Shown one piece after another: positions 21,290 to 28,517 of a stretch of DNA of 64,000 nt (positions are counted from its first letter, which is position 1; each line of letters opens with the position of its first letter). The translations under genes and the position numbers were made by a program. This DNA comes from Candidatus Enterococcus ferrettii (GTDB taxonomy: Bacteria > Bacillota > Bacilli > Lactobacillales > Enterococcaceae), in contig NZ_JAFREL010000060.1 of the NCBI RefSeq assembly GCF_017377655.1, positions 1 through 64,000 on the forward strand, in the 5' to 3' direction. A model generated the notes under the pieces. The model saw only the letters and a list, made by a program, of their open reading frames with translations. It did not search any database and was not told the DNA's origin.

Positions 21290-22195
21290 ATGGAAACGCG
21301 CCGTACATTTAATCAAGGCTTGTGTACTTGGATCACGATCGATTCCAAGGACACAAAAGAAATAGAACAATTGAGAGAGACCTATCAGATTAGCGATGAA
21401 ATGCTGACTTATTCTCTGGATAAGAACGAGCGGGCCCGGGTAGAGTATGATCCTCTTGACCATACATTATTGGTTATTTACAATGTAGCCCACCTGGAAA
21501 AGACTGACAATCATTATGAGACAAGTCCAATGGCCTTCATTATGAAGGATCATCATATATTTTCTTTTATTTCGGAGAAAACTAACTATGTAGTGGATTT
21601 AATGGAAAACGTATTAAATCGTGATCCCAAGCAAAGCACAGCTAGTTTGCTTTTCCATACGCTCTTTCTAATATCTGATTATTATTTCCCAAACATTGAA
21701 GAAGTAAACAGTCAGCGAGTTCTTTTGAACACCAAATTACGAGAAAAGACGACCAATAAGAATTTGTTGGAGCTTTCCGATTTGGAGATTGGGCTGGTTT
21801 ATTTGGTCACAGCTACGAAACAGAATGTAGTTTTGTTGGAGCAAATCAAAGCCCAAGGATTATTCCCGAACTTTACCGATAAGGAAAAAGAGGAGCTGGA
21901 TGATGCTCTGATCGAAGCCAGACAAGCAGTTGAAATGACTAAATTAGCGAGTGAAATCCTAGATCAGCTTTCAGGTACCTACAATAATTTGTTGAACAAT
22001 AATCTGAATGACACCATGAAGATTTTGACAATTTGGTCTTTGCTCTTAACTATTCCAACAATTGTGACCGGCTTCTTTGGTATGAACATGCCGCTGCCTT
22101 TTGAACATTCAGAGATTGGCTGGATTATTTCGCTGTTTATTAGCTTAGGACTTTCAGTCTGGCTGATCGTGGTTTTGTGGCGGAGAATACGGTAA
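21290..22195 (+). CDS. CorA-family divalent cation transporter
   Basis: A 301-residue CorA-type protein. A large cytoplasmic alpha/beta domain with a long helix (about residues 150-235) is followed by two C-terminal transmembrane helices. The selectivity motif GMN (residues 264-266, in GFFGMNMPLP) closes the first helix. The C-terminal tail is basic (WRRIR), as usual. GAGGAGGAG precedes ATG 21290, and TATAAT lies at 21261-21266. It probably imports magnesium; cobalt or zinc-transporting relatives exist. Confidence 0.92.
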   Translation: METRRTFNQGLCTWITIDSKDTKEIEQLRETYQISDEMLTYSLDKNERARVEYDPLDHTLLVIYNVAHLEKTDNHYETSPMAFIMKDHHIFSFISEKTNYVVDLMENVLNRDPKQSTASLLFHTLFLISDYYFPNIEEVNSQRVLLNTKLREKTTNKNLLELSDLEIGLVYLVTATKQNVVLLEQIKAQGLFPNFTDKEKEELDDALIEARQAVEMTKLASEILDQLSGTYNNLLNNNLNDTMKILTIWSLLLTIPTIVTGFFGMNMPLPFEHSEIGWIISLFISLGLSVWLIVVLWRRIR

Positions 22196-22229
22196 CAAAC
22201 CAACTTGAGTTGATAAAAATGAAGGTTAT

Positions 22230-22270
22230 TTGTAATTACTGTGATTACATGTTAGAATTAATTTGTAATC
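22230..22270 (+). promoter_or_regulatory. Promoter and operator of the mazEF module
   Basis: TTGTAA (22230-22235) and TAGAAT (22253-22258) are 17 bases apart. The element TGTAAT-n7-ATTACA (22231-22249) overlaps the -35, and GATTACA (22243-22249) pairs again with TGTAATC (22264-22270). Repeated half-sites around a promoter are typical for autorepression by an antitoxin-toxin complex. Confidence 0.6.
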
Positions 22271-22288
22271 ATAAGAGGAGGTTTATTG

Positions 22289-22522
22289 ATGGAAACAGTT
22301 AAAACGAGAAAGCAAGGTAATGCAGTTATGGTTACGATTGCGAGTCAATTTAACGTACCTGCTGGAACTACCTATTATATTACCAAAGAGAAAGATGGAA
22401 CAATTTTACTCATTCCGAAAGTAGAAGATTACTTTGCCAATGCCTCAGCCGGACAATTTATTGATGAAGAAGACGTGTTAGCAAAGAATATTATGATAAA
22501 GGGCAATGATCTAGATGATTAA
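22289..22522 (+). CDS. mazE: MazE-family antitoxin
   Basis: A 77-residue protein. The N-terminal half is an AbrB/MazE swapped-hairpin DNA-binding domain (TRKQGNAVMVTIASQFNVPAGT, read in parts), and the acidic C-terminal tail would bind and block the toxin. AGAGGAGG is 7 bases before ATG 22289. Its 3' end overlaps the toxin gene by 8 bases, the usual toxin-antitoxin coupling. It should also repress its own promoter. Confidence 0.85.
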   Translation: METVKTRKQGNAVMVTIASQFNVPAGTTYYITKEKDGTILLIPKVEDYFANASAGQFIDEEDVLAKNIMIKGNDLDD

Positions 22523-22859
22523 TCAAGGAGCGATTGTCTACCTTGATTTTGAACCATCTAAAGGTAGTGAGATAAAAAAGAGAAGACCTGCAGTAATCAT
22601 AAGTCGCACTGAGTATAATCAAGCTTCAAATTTAGTTATAGTATGTCCCATTACATCGAGTGTAAAAGATCGACCTTACTTCGTTGAGATTAATAACGAC
22701 TGCTTGAAAGATGGAAGTAAAGTAAATACTAAGCAAGTTTATAGCTTGGACTACACTCCTCATGGAGGACGGGATATCAAAATTATAGGACAGGTGACTA
22801 ATAAAGAATTGATTGATATCGCACAGCACTTTATGCTTAATTTTAATTTTCCAATTTAG
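22515..22859 (+). CDS. mazF: MazF/PemK-family endoribonuclease toxin
   Basis: A 114-residue type II toxin. Family marks are GAIVYLDFEPSKGSEIKKRRPAVIIS at the N-terminus (seen as GAIVYLDF then GSEIKKRRPAVII), a central VICPITSSVKDRPY strand with the catalytic-site Thr/Ser, and the C-terminal QVYSLDY. It is expected to cut mRNA at short specific sequences when the antitoxin is degraded. It is full length and appears intact. The target sequence cannot be predicted. Confidence 0.9.
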   Translation: MINQGAIVYLDFEPSKGSEIKKRRPAVIISRTEYNQASNLVIVCPITSSVKDRPYFVEINNDCLKDGSKVNTKQVYSLDYTPHGGRDIKIIGQVTNKELIDIAQHFMLNFNFPI

Positions 22860-22962
22860 CTAAACCCTGAGTCTATTTCTTTAGGGGGATCATTAAAAAA
22901 ATTTACTTTAATAATGACCATGTTCTTAGTTTGTTTTTTATAAATAAAGATGCTGGAAAAGC

Positions 22963-22990
22963 AAAAACCGAGTAGACAGCTACTCGGTTT
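22963..22990 (-). terminator. Terminator of the FUSC-type gene
   Basis: AAACCGAGTAG (22965-22975) and CTACTCGGTTT (22980-22990) form a perfect 11-base stem; on the minus strand it is followed by TTTTTGC. It overlaps the last codons of the gene. Confidence 0.85.
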
Positions 22991-24035
22991 CTTTGTCGAA
23001 GTTTTCATGAAGATCGAACTTTTGATTATAAAATTTGAGCCCAGTGGTCATGATCCAAGCTGCACCAAATCCCAGCAGGCTGCCCAGTACAATTCCTAAA
23101 AAACGATACTGAATCAATGAGTATAAATACTGCTGCCGTACTAACATGGAAAGCATTAATGACATAGGTGTAGTAAAGAATTGAGCGATGGCGTAATTGC
23201 GTTTGATGAAAAATTCCACTGTGACAAACAAAGCTGTAATTACTAGCAAAGTTTCAAACACTGTCAAAGGCAGGTTCAGCAACCCTGCCGCGATCACTAA
23301 GCCTACTAATGTTCCGAAGATCCGTTGAATATTCCGATGAAGCATCGCCCGCAGATTATCTCCCTGCAAGATGGCTGCACAGGAAACTACTAACCAATAA
23401 GGATTCTTCAATTGAAGTCCCATGCTTAAATAAACAGCAAAAAATAATACACAACTATAGAATAAACTATCGATCAGTACCGATGGGTCATCATTCAAAC
23501 GTTCCTTCAGGCTTCTCTTCACTTCAATTTGCGGTGTTCTCTTATCGAAAAAATGCAACAGAGTAGCAAAGAAAATAGCAAAGCAGACACCGATAAGAAA
23601 GTAAAAACTCATTACCGGAATTTTAGGTAAAGGAATTTGGGTACTGGCCCCCATGGCTGAAACCATGACAATGAAAAAGGCACCTGGTTTGGCAATGCCA
23701 TATAAACGGAAAAAGAATCGTCCAATTAATCCTACTAAGGCAACAAATAATGGGGCGGTCCAATGCCAGTGGGTAGAAAGCATGCCGACAAAATTACCAA
23801 CAGTTAAGAAAATACCAATTAAACTTAAACGAAGCAACAATTGCTTCAATGGTAAAGGCTGATAATACAAAAAAGTGAAAATACCTAAAGAACCGAAGCT
23901 GGCGATGGCTAGCTGGTGAGTAAAATAGCCGGTGAAGAGGACACTGATCATACAAAGACCGGCACCGATCAGTCGAATATAGGAATCCTTTGGTTGATTG
24001 TAATGAATTAATTCGCGAAAAAAAGAACGTTCCAT
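22980..24035 (-). CDS. FUSC/aromatic acid exporter-like membrane protein
   Basis: A 351-residue integral membrane protein with two blocks of closely spaced hydrophobic helices (residues 20-160 and 185-335) separated by a short charged loop (KRTPQIEVKRSLKERLNDD). This duplicated helical layout, with NPYWLVVSCAAILQG and LHRNIQRIFGTLVG in the second half, matches the FUSC/ArAE superfamily. Relatives export aromatic acids or are of unknown role. It is a single-gene unit running toward mazF. Confidence 0.8.
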   Translation of the reverse strand: MERSFFRELIHYNQPKDSYIRLIGAGLCMISVLFTGYFTHQLAIASFGSLGIFTFLYYQPLPLKQLLLRLSLIGIFLTVGNFVGMLSTHWHWTAPLFVALVGLIGRFFFRLYGIAKPGAFFIVMVSAMGASTQIPLPKIPVMSFYFLIGVCFAIFFATLLHFFDKRTPQIEVKRSLKERLNDDPSVLIDSLFYSCVLFFAVYLSMGLQLKNPYWLVVSCAAILQGDNLRAMLHRNIQRIFGTLVGLVIAAGLLNLPLTVFETLLVITALFVTVEFFIKRNYAIAQFFTTPMSLMLSMLVRQQYLYSLIQYRFLGIVLGSLLGFGAAWIMTTGLKFYNQKFDLHENFDKETE

Positions 24036-24181
24036 TTTATCACTTCTTTCCTTATTAATATGTACTTAGTAAGGAGCGTATCTTTTTGTATAAAGGAAAA
24101 GCTTCTCTTTAAGCTTAGCACAGAAATGTAAAGAAAAACAACCGATCTTTCTGAAAATAAGAAATTCTAGTAATGAAAGGA

Positions 24182-24210
24182 TTGACATCTAGTATGAATC
24201 CCTGTATACT
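24182..24210 (+). promoter_or_regulatory. Promoter of infC-rpmI-rplT
   Basis: A near-perfect promoter: TTGACA (24182-24187), 17-base spacer, TATACT (24205-24210). Confidence 0.9.
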
Positions 24211-24214
24211 ATAA

Positions 24215-24348
24215 AAGTTGAGAAATGAAAGCAGAAGCACCCGCTTCTCGCCTTACGCGAACATCTCGCTGGGCTAGATAGTTAATGACTTGTCTTTAGT
24301 AGATAAGTATGGCTAAGTTGCGGGTTCAGTATGAACTCGTTTTTTTTG
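24215..24348 (+). promoter_or_regulatory. L20-type ribosomal protein leader with attenuator
   Basis: The 5' leader of infC carries a GAAGC/GCTTC hairpin, the GCCTTACGCGA and TGGGCTAGAT segments, an ACTTGTCT/AGATAAGT helix, and finally a terminator, CGGGTTCA (24321-24328) with TGAACTCG (24332-24339) and eight or more T. This is the layout of the Firmicutes L20 leader, where ribosomal protein L20 binds an rRNA-like site and promotes termination. Confidence 0.85.
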
Positions 24349-24392
24349 TGCCGAATGCGGCTTTTATTTTCTCTCAAAAATTTTGGAGGTGA

Positions 24393-24917
24393 ATGACCAT
24401 AGCAAAGGATATGATGGTTAACGACGGCATTCGTGCTCACGAAGTACGATTGATCGGACAAGATGGCGAACAATTAGGTGTGAAGTCTAAAGCAGAAGCA
24501 TTAAGAATCGCTGAACAAGCAAACCTTGATGTTGTTCTCGTAGCTCCAGGTGCGAAACCACCAGTAGCACGGATCATGGATTACGGAAAATACCGTTTTG
24601 AAATGCAGAAGAAAAATCGCGAAGCTCGTAAGAAGCAAAAAGTGATTAGCATCAAAGAAGTTCGTTTAAGTCCAACAATCGACGTGAATGACTTTAATAC
24701 AAAACTTCGTAATGCACGTAAATTCCTGGAAAAAGGCGATAAAGTGAAAGCTTCTATCCGTTTCAAGGGCCGTGCCATTACCCACAAAGAGATTGGTCAG
24801 AAAGTTCTTATGCGCTTGGCTACTGAAACAGAAGACATTGCGACAGTAGAACAAAAACCGAAGATGGACGGACGTAGCATGTTCTTAGTGCTTGCACCGA
24901 AAGAGAAGAAAGACTAA
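24393..24917 (+). CDS. infC: Translation initiation factor IF-3
   Basis: A 174-residue IF-3 with the N-terminal domain ([21 protein letters not shown]), a Lys-rich linker helix and the C-terminal 30S-binding domain ([15 protein letters not shown] to the end). It prevents 50S joining and proofreads start codons. The start is unusual: ATG 24393 is only 3 bases from GGAGG (24385-24389), while the in-frame ATA 24399 is 9 bases away. IF-3 genes often use rare start codons for self-control, so ATA may be used. First gene of infC-rpmI-rplT. Confidence 0.95.
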   Translation: MTIAKDMMVNDGIRAHEVRLIGQDGEQLGVKSKAEALRIAEQANLDVVLVAPGAKPPVARIMDYGKYRFEMQKKNREARKKQKVISIKEVRLSPTIDVNDFNTKLRNARKFLEKGDKVKASIRFKGRAITHKEIGQKVLMRLATETEDIATVEQKPKMDGRSMFLVLAPKEKKD

Positions 24918-25008
24918 TAGTCAGCAAAAAATTTTGAGGATGCTTGTTCAACTTTTACATTTCTTGTAGTTGAACGGTATGCGAAATGAAATGTAGGAGG
25001 AAATTATT

Positions 25009-25209
25009 ATGCCAAAACAAAAAACACACCGCGGATTAGCAAAACGCGTAAAACGTACTGGTGGTGGCGGTCTTAAACGCTTCCGCGCCTTTACAAGTCA
25101 CCGTTTCCACGGCAAAACTAAAAAACAACGTCGTCAATTGCGTAAAGCACGTATGGTGTCAGCTGGCGATTACAAACGTATCCGTCAACAACTAGCTCGC
25201 ATGAAATAA
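25009..25209 (+). CDS. rpmI: 50S ribosomal protein L35
   Basis: A 66-residue, very basic ribosomal protein, full length. It starts [19 protein letters not shown] and continues with the [17 protein letters not shown] stretch, both typical of L35. TAGGAGGAAA precedes the ATG. It lies in the conserved order infC-rpmI-rplT and shares the L20 leader control. Confidence 0.97.
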   Translation: MPKQKTHRGLAKRVKRTGGGGLKRFRAFTSHRFHGKTKKQRRQLRKARMVSAGDYKRIRQQLARMK

Positions 25210-25275
25210 TTGCAGCACCTAGGCTTTACAACATTTAATTTTAAAATTCAACAGAAACATTAGGAGGAATTAAAC

Positions 25276-25635
25276 ATGGCACGTGTTAAAGGTGGAACAG
25301 TAACTCGTAAACGTCGTAAAAAGACACTAAAATTAGCTAAGGGTTACTACGGTTCTAAACACACTCTATTTAAAACAGCTAAAGAACAAGTAATGAATTC
25401 ATACAACTACGCATACCGCGATCGTCGTCAGAAAAAACGCGACTTCCGTAAATTGTGGATTGCACGTATCAACGCTGCAGCTCGTATGAACGGCTTAAGC
25501 TACTCAAAATTAATGCATGGCTTAAAATTGGCTGGAATCGAAATCAACCGCAAAATGTTAGCTGACCTAGCTGTACATGATGCATCTGCTTTCACAGCGC
25601 TTGCTGACCAGGCGAAAGATTCATTAGCTAAATAG
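25276..25635 (+). CDS. rplT: 50S ribosomal protein L20
   Basis: A 119-residue L20 with the basic N-terminal helix ([15 protein letters not shown]) that threads into 23S rRNA, the [14 protein letters not shown] motif, and the globular RNA-binding C-terminus ([19 protein letters not shown]). Besides its role in 50S assembly it should bind the leader upstream of infC and repress the operon. TTAGGAGG precedes ATG 25276. Confidence 0.98.
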   Translation: MARVKGGTVTRKRRKKTLKLAKGYYGSKHTLFKTAKEQVMNSYNYAYRDRRQKKRDFRKLWIARINAAARMNGLSYSKLMHGLKLAGIEINRKMLADLAVHDASAFTALADQAKDSLAK

Positions 25636-25650
25636 TTTTTCTAAACTTTC

Positions 25651-25679
25651 ATCCCTACTCGTTTGAGTAGGGATTTTTT
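25651..25679 (+). terminator. Terminator after rplT
   Basis: ATCCCTACTC (25651-25660) and GAGTAGGGAT (25665-25674) form a perfect 10-base stem with a GTTT loop and a T run. Confidence 0.95.
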
Positions 25680-25685
25680 GTCTAT

Positions 25686-25700
25686 TATATATATATATAT
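25686..25700. repeat. TA dinucleotide run
   Basis: About seven TA units directly after the rplT terminator. Such a run could vary in length, but no gene depends on it. Confidence 0.7.
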
Positions 25701-25747
25701 CAATTAAGCTCAAATACTCAATCCTTAATAATTCTCTCTTTGCTATT

Positions 25748-25778
25748 GAAAAATCAACCACATGGTTGATTTTTTTTA
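25748..25778. terminator. Hairpin with T tract upstream of the ABC exporter genes
   Basis: AAAAATCAACC and GGTTGATTTTT form an 11-base stem around ACAT, with T on one side and A on the other, so it could stop transcription both ways. It stands 45 bases before the ABC gene and could block read-through from rplT. Confidence 0.65.
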
Positions 25779-25823
25779 TCCCTTCTTTTCTTTAAGATAG
25801 AACTATCAAAGGAGGAAGTTCAG

Positions 25824-26759
25824 ATGCAGCCATTAATTGAAGTTAAACAACTAGTTAAATCATATGAAAAGAAAAAAGTTTTGCATGGCATTAGTTTTAC
25901 GATTTACGAAGGGGAAATATTATGTTTTTTAGGGCCAAACGGTGCAGCTAAAAGTACGACAATCAATATTTTGTGTGGGGCATTAAGCTTTGATAGTGGA
26001 GAAATTTGCTATGAAGGCCAAGTAGTTGCCAAGAAATTACCGACATTTAAGAAGCAGTTGGGGATAGTTCCGCAAGATCTAGCTATCTATGAAGATTTGA
26101 GTGCTGAGCAAAATGTTCGTTTTTTTGCTTCGTTGTATGGATTACGAGGAACTGATTTATCAGAAGGAGTAACGTTTGCTTTGCGGTCGGTGGGGTTATT
26201 GGAACATCGAAAGGAAAAGGCCCGGACCTTTTCTGGTGGGATGAAGCGTCGGCTAAACATTGCTTGCGCAATTGCTCATCGGCCTAAGCTTCTAATCATG
26301 GATGAACCTACAGTGGGGATTGATCCTCAGTCTCGGAATCACATCTTACAATCCATTCGTGAGATGCAGGAAACGGGAATGACCATTCTTTACACTACCC
26401 ATTACATGGAGGAAGTCGAGGAGATTTCAACCAGAATTATCATTATGGACCATGGGGAAATCATTGCTGAAGGAACCAAAGAGGCCCTCAAGGAAAAAAA
26501 CAAAGAACGTAAAATTTTGATCGAATTAGAAGCGCCTCACTCCAAAAGCTTTGATGATTTTTATCAAATCGAAGGAGTAAAAACGGTGGAATTTTCCCAC
26601 GAAACTTTGATGCTTACTGCAATTAAAGGTATCGAAAATCTTGATCGGATTATCGATTACTTAGTTCGACGTAAGGAAAAGATTCAAAATATTGCGATTC
26701 AAACAGACAATCTTGAAACGGTCTTTTTGGATTTGACTGGACGTTCATTGAGAGATTAG
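25824..26759 (+). CDS. ABC exporter ATP-binding protein (altered Walker A)
   Basis: A 311-residue ATPase of the multidrug/antibiotic export (CcmA/DrrA-like) type. Walker A reads GPNGAAKST: Ala42 replaces the otherwise almost invariant Gly of GxGKST. The Q-loop, signature FSGGMKRR, Walker B LLIMDEPTVGID and the His switch (YTTHYMEE) are normal. The C-terminal 90 residues form the usual extra domain of this subfamily. AAAGGAGGAAG precedes the ATG. It is the first gene of an ATPase-permease-permease operon followed by a LuxR-type regulator. Confidence 0.92.
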   Translation: MQPLIEVKQLVKSYEKKKVLHGISFTIYEGEILCFLGPNGAAKSTTINILCGALSFDSGEICYEGQVVAKKLPTFKKQLGIVPQDLAIYEDLSAEQNVRFFASLYGLRGTDLSEGVTFALRSVGLLEHRKEKARTFSGGMKRRLNIACAIAHRPKLLIMDEPTVGIDPQSRNHILQSIREMQETGMTILYTTHYMEEVEEISTRIIIMDHGEIIAEGTKEALKEKNKERKILIELEAPHSKSFDDFYQIEGVKTVEFSHETLMLTAIKGIENLDRIIDYLVRRKEKIQNIAIQTDNLETVFLDLTGRSLRD

Positions 26760-26772
26760 GAGCTGAAATACG

Positions 26773-27513
26773 ATGTATCAATTAACTAAAATGATTCAAC
26801 GGGATTTTTTGAACCTGCTGATTAATCCCACTTGGCTGTTTTTCTGTCTGATGTTTCCTTTCTTGCTGATAACAATTGTTAGTTTTATGACGCAAGGAAT
26901 GTATAGTGACAGTTTTACCAGCTATGATTATTACGGAGTTACCCTCATGTTTTATTCGGCCTTATACTCAGGGACCTTTGCAGCCAATAGTTTTATGGAG
27001 GAACGCATAAAGCAGGCTAATTTGCGAGGAATATATGCACCGAATTGTGAATGGAAAATTCCTTTCTCAAAAACAATTGCTACTTTTCTTTATACACTGA
27101 TCATTTATTCATTTGTCGCTGTCTTAGTGAGTATATTGTTCTCAATCAACTATGGCTCTGCTCTTTTTCCGCTATGGCTGTTGTTTGTTGGGGTGAATTT
27201 GGCCAGCAGCAGCTTCGGTGTTTTTATGTGCTGTTTGTTCAAAAGTGAAGGAGTTGCCAATCAGATTTTAAGTATTTTAACCAACATTGTGGCGATTACT
27301 GCTGGATTACTATTCCCGGCAGCAGCAATGGGTTCGTTATTCAGTAAGGTGAGCCAATGGATGCCGCTTTCAAAAGTTATTCAAGCTGCTTTTGAATTGA
27401 TTTATGATAGCCATAGTCAGTATTTTTTACTGGCTTTTGCTGGTTCATTGCTAGTTGCATTAATTTTCAGTCTGTTATCTCAGCTGCTTTTTAAAGGGGA
27501 GGCGTATGTATGA
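26773..27513 (+). CDS. ABC-2 type transporter permease
   Basis: A 246-residue membrane protein with one N-terminal hydrophobic helix (TWLFFCLMFPFLLITIVSF) followed, after an external loop, by five more, the ABC-2 export permease pattern. It begins 13 bases after the ATPase stop and overlaps the second permease by 4 bases (ATGA). The two permeases probably form a heterodimer. The exported substrate is unknown; relatives move drugs, peptides or lipids. Confidence 0.85.
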   Translation: MYQLTKMIQRDFLNLLINPTWLFFCLMFPFLLITIVSFMTQGMYSDSFTSYDYYGVTLMFYSALYSGTFAANSFMEERIKQANLRGIYAPNCEWKIPFSKTIATFLYTLIIYSFVAVLVSILFSINYGSALFPLWLLFVGVNLASSSFGVFMCCLFKSEGVANQILSILTNIVAITAGLLFPAAAMGSLFSKVSQWMPLSKVIQAAFELIYDSHSQYFLLAFAGSLLVALIFSLLSQLLFKGEAYV

Positions 27514-28472
27514 TTGAATTATTGAGAAACCATTTAGTACGAGCCTGGGGTAAAAAAATGCGGCTTTTTATCATGATTGGGTTAATCGTAGTTGCTTTAG
27601 GAGTTGCCTTATTTTTAAGTGATCGAACGTCAGCTTCTTTAAAAATTGCAGTAGTTGGCAATCCAACAATCCAGCTTGAGGAAAATTCCTTAGAAATTAC
27701 TTCGTTAGAAAAACAGCCAGCAAAATCGGAACTGGCCTTAGGAGCCTATGATGCGGTGGTAGATTTCTCTCAAGGAGTACCGCAAATCACCACCTTCAAA
27801 AATAATGATTTTAAAAAGCAGTTAGCAGCTTTGCTGGCAGGGAAATCTGGTGGAGCCGTTCAATCGGCTGCTCAGATGAATAAGGCACAACGAATTTTAG
27901 GATACGTACTGATGTTTCTACTGATGGCGGGTGTTACTAATACCTTCTTATTTAGTGAAGATAAAGAAAAGCATTTAATGGAACGAATGATTTGCAGTGG
28001 TCTTTCTCAAGAAAAACTCTTTCTATCTTATTTCATTTTTTTGTTTACCTTACTTTTTATACCAACCTTCATGATTTTTACGATCTTCAATCAGGTGTTC
28101 CATGTTGACTTGGGGATGTCGTTAGGAAATTATGCTTGTCTATTGGCGTTGCTTTGTTTGGTTGGTGTTAGCTTTGCTTTATGCAATGCCTCTTTCTTTA
28201 AAGACGGAGACCAGGCAAATATGATTGGTTCAATGCTTTTAGTTATTACATCGCTTGTCTCAGGCAGCTTTTTCTCTTTAGCTGACGACACTGGCTGGTG
28301 GAAAACTGTAACCAATTATTTGCCGCAAAAACAATTTCTACAGTTGACAGAAGAGATCAGCAAAGGTCAAAGTTATCAGGAGAACAGCATGAAAATTGTT
28401 TTTTTAGTTGTACTAAGCAGTGTCTTTCTATTAATCGCCATTAAGAAAAACCAAAAGCAATATTTACAATAA
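27510..28472 (+). CDS. ABC-2 type transporter permease with extracytoplasmic domain
   Basis: A 320-residue partner permease. One N-terminal transmembrane helix (about 19-36) is followed by an extracytoplasmic domain of roughly 100 residues, then five helices from about residue 130. This layout is the YhgE/ABC2_membrane_3 form. The start overlaps the previous gene as ATGA, with AAAGGGGAGG upstream. Confidence 0.83.
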   Translation: MIELLRNHLVRAWGKKMRLFIMIGLIVVALGVALFLSDRTSASLKIAVVGNPTIQLEENSLEITSLEKQPAKSELALGAYDAVVDFSQGVPQITTFKNNDFKKQLAALLAGKSGGAVQSAAQMNKAQRILGYVLMFLLMAGVTNTFLFSEDKEKHLMERMICSGLSQEKLFLSYFIFLFTLLFIPTFMIFTIFNQVFHVDLGMSLGNYACLLALLCLVGVSFALCNASFFKDGDQANMIGSMLLVITSLVSGSFFSLADDTGWWKTVTNYLPQKQFLQLTEEISKGQSYQENSMKIVFLVVLSSVFLLIAIKKNQKQYLQ

Positions 28473-28517
28473 AGAAAAACTGCTATACTAAATAAAAATG
28501 ATTGGAGGGATTGGTCT

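Noticed and set aside
25686..25700. TA repeat as a phase-variation switch
   Set aside because: It lies after a terminator and about 125 bases before the next gene, outside any recognisable promoter spacer.
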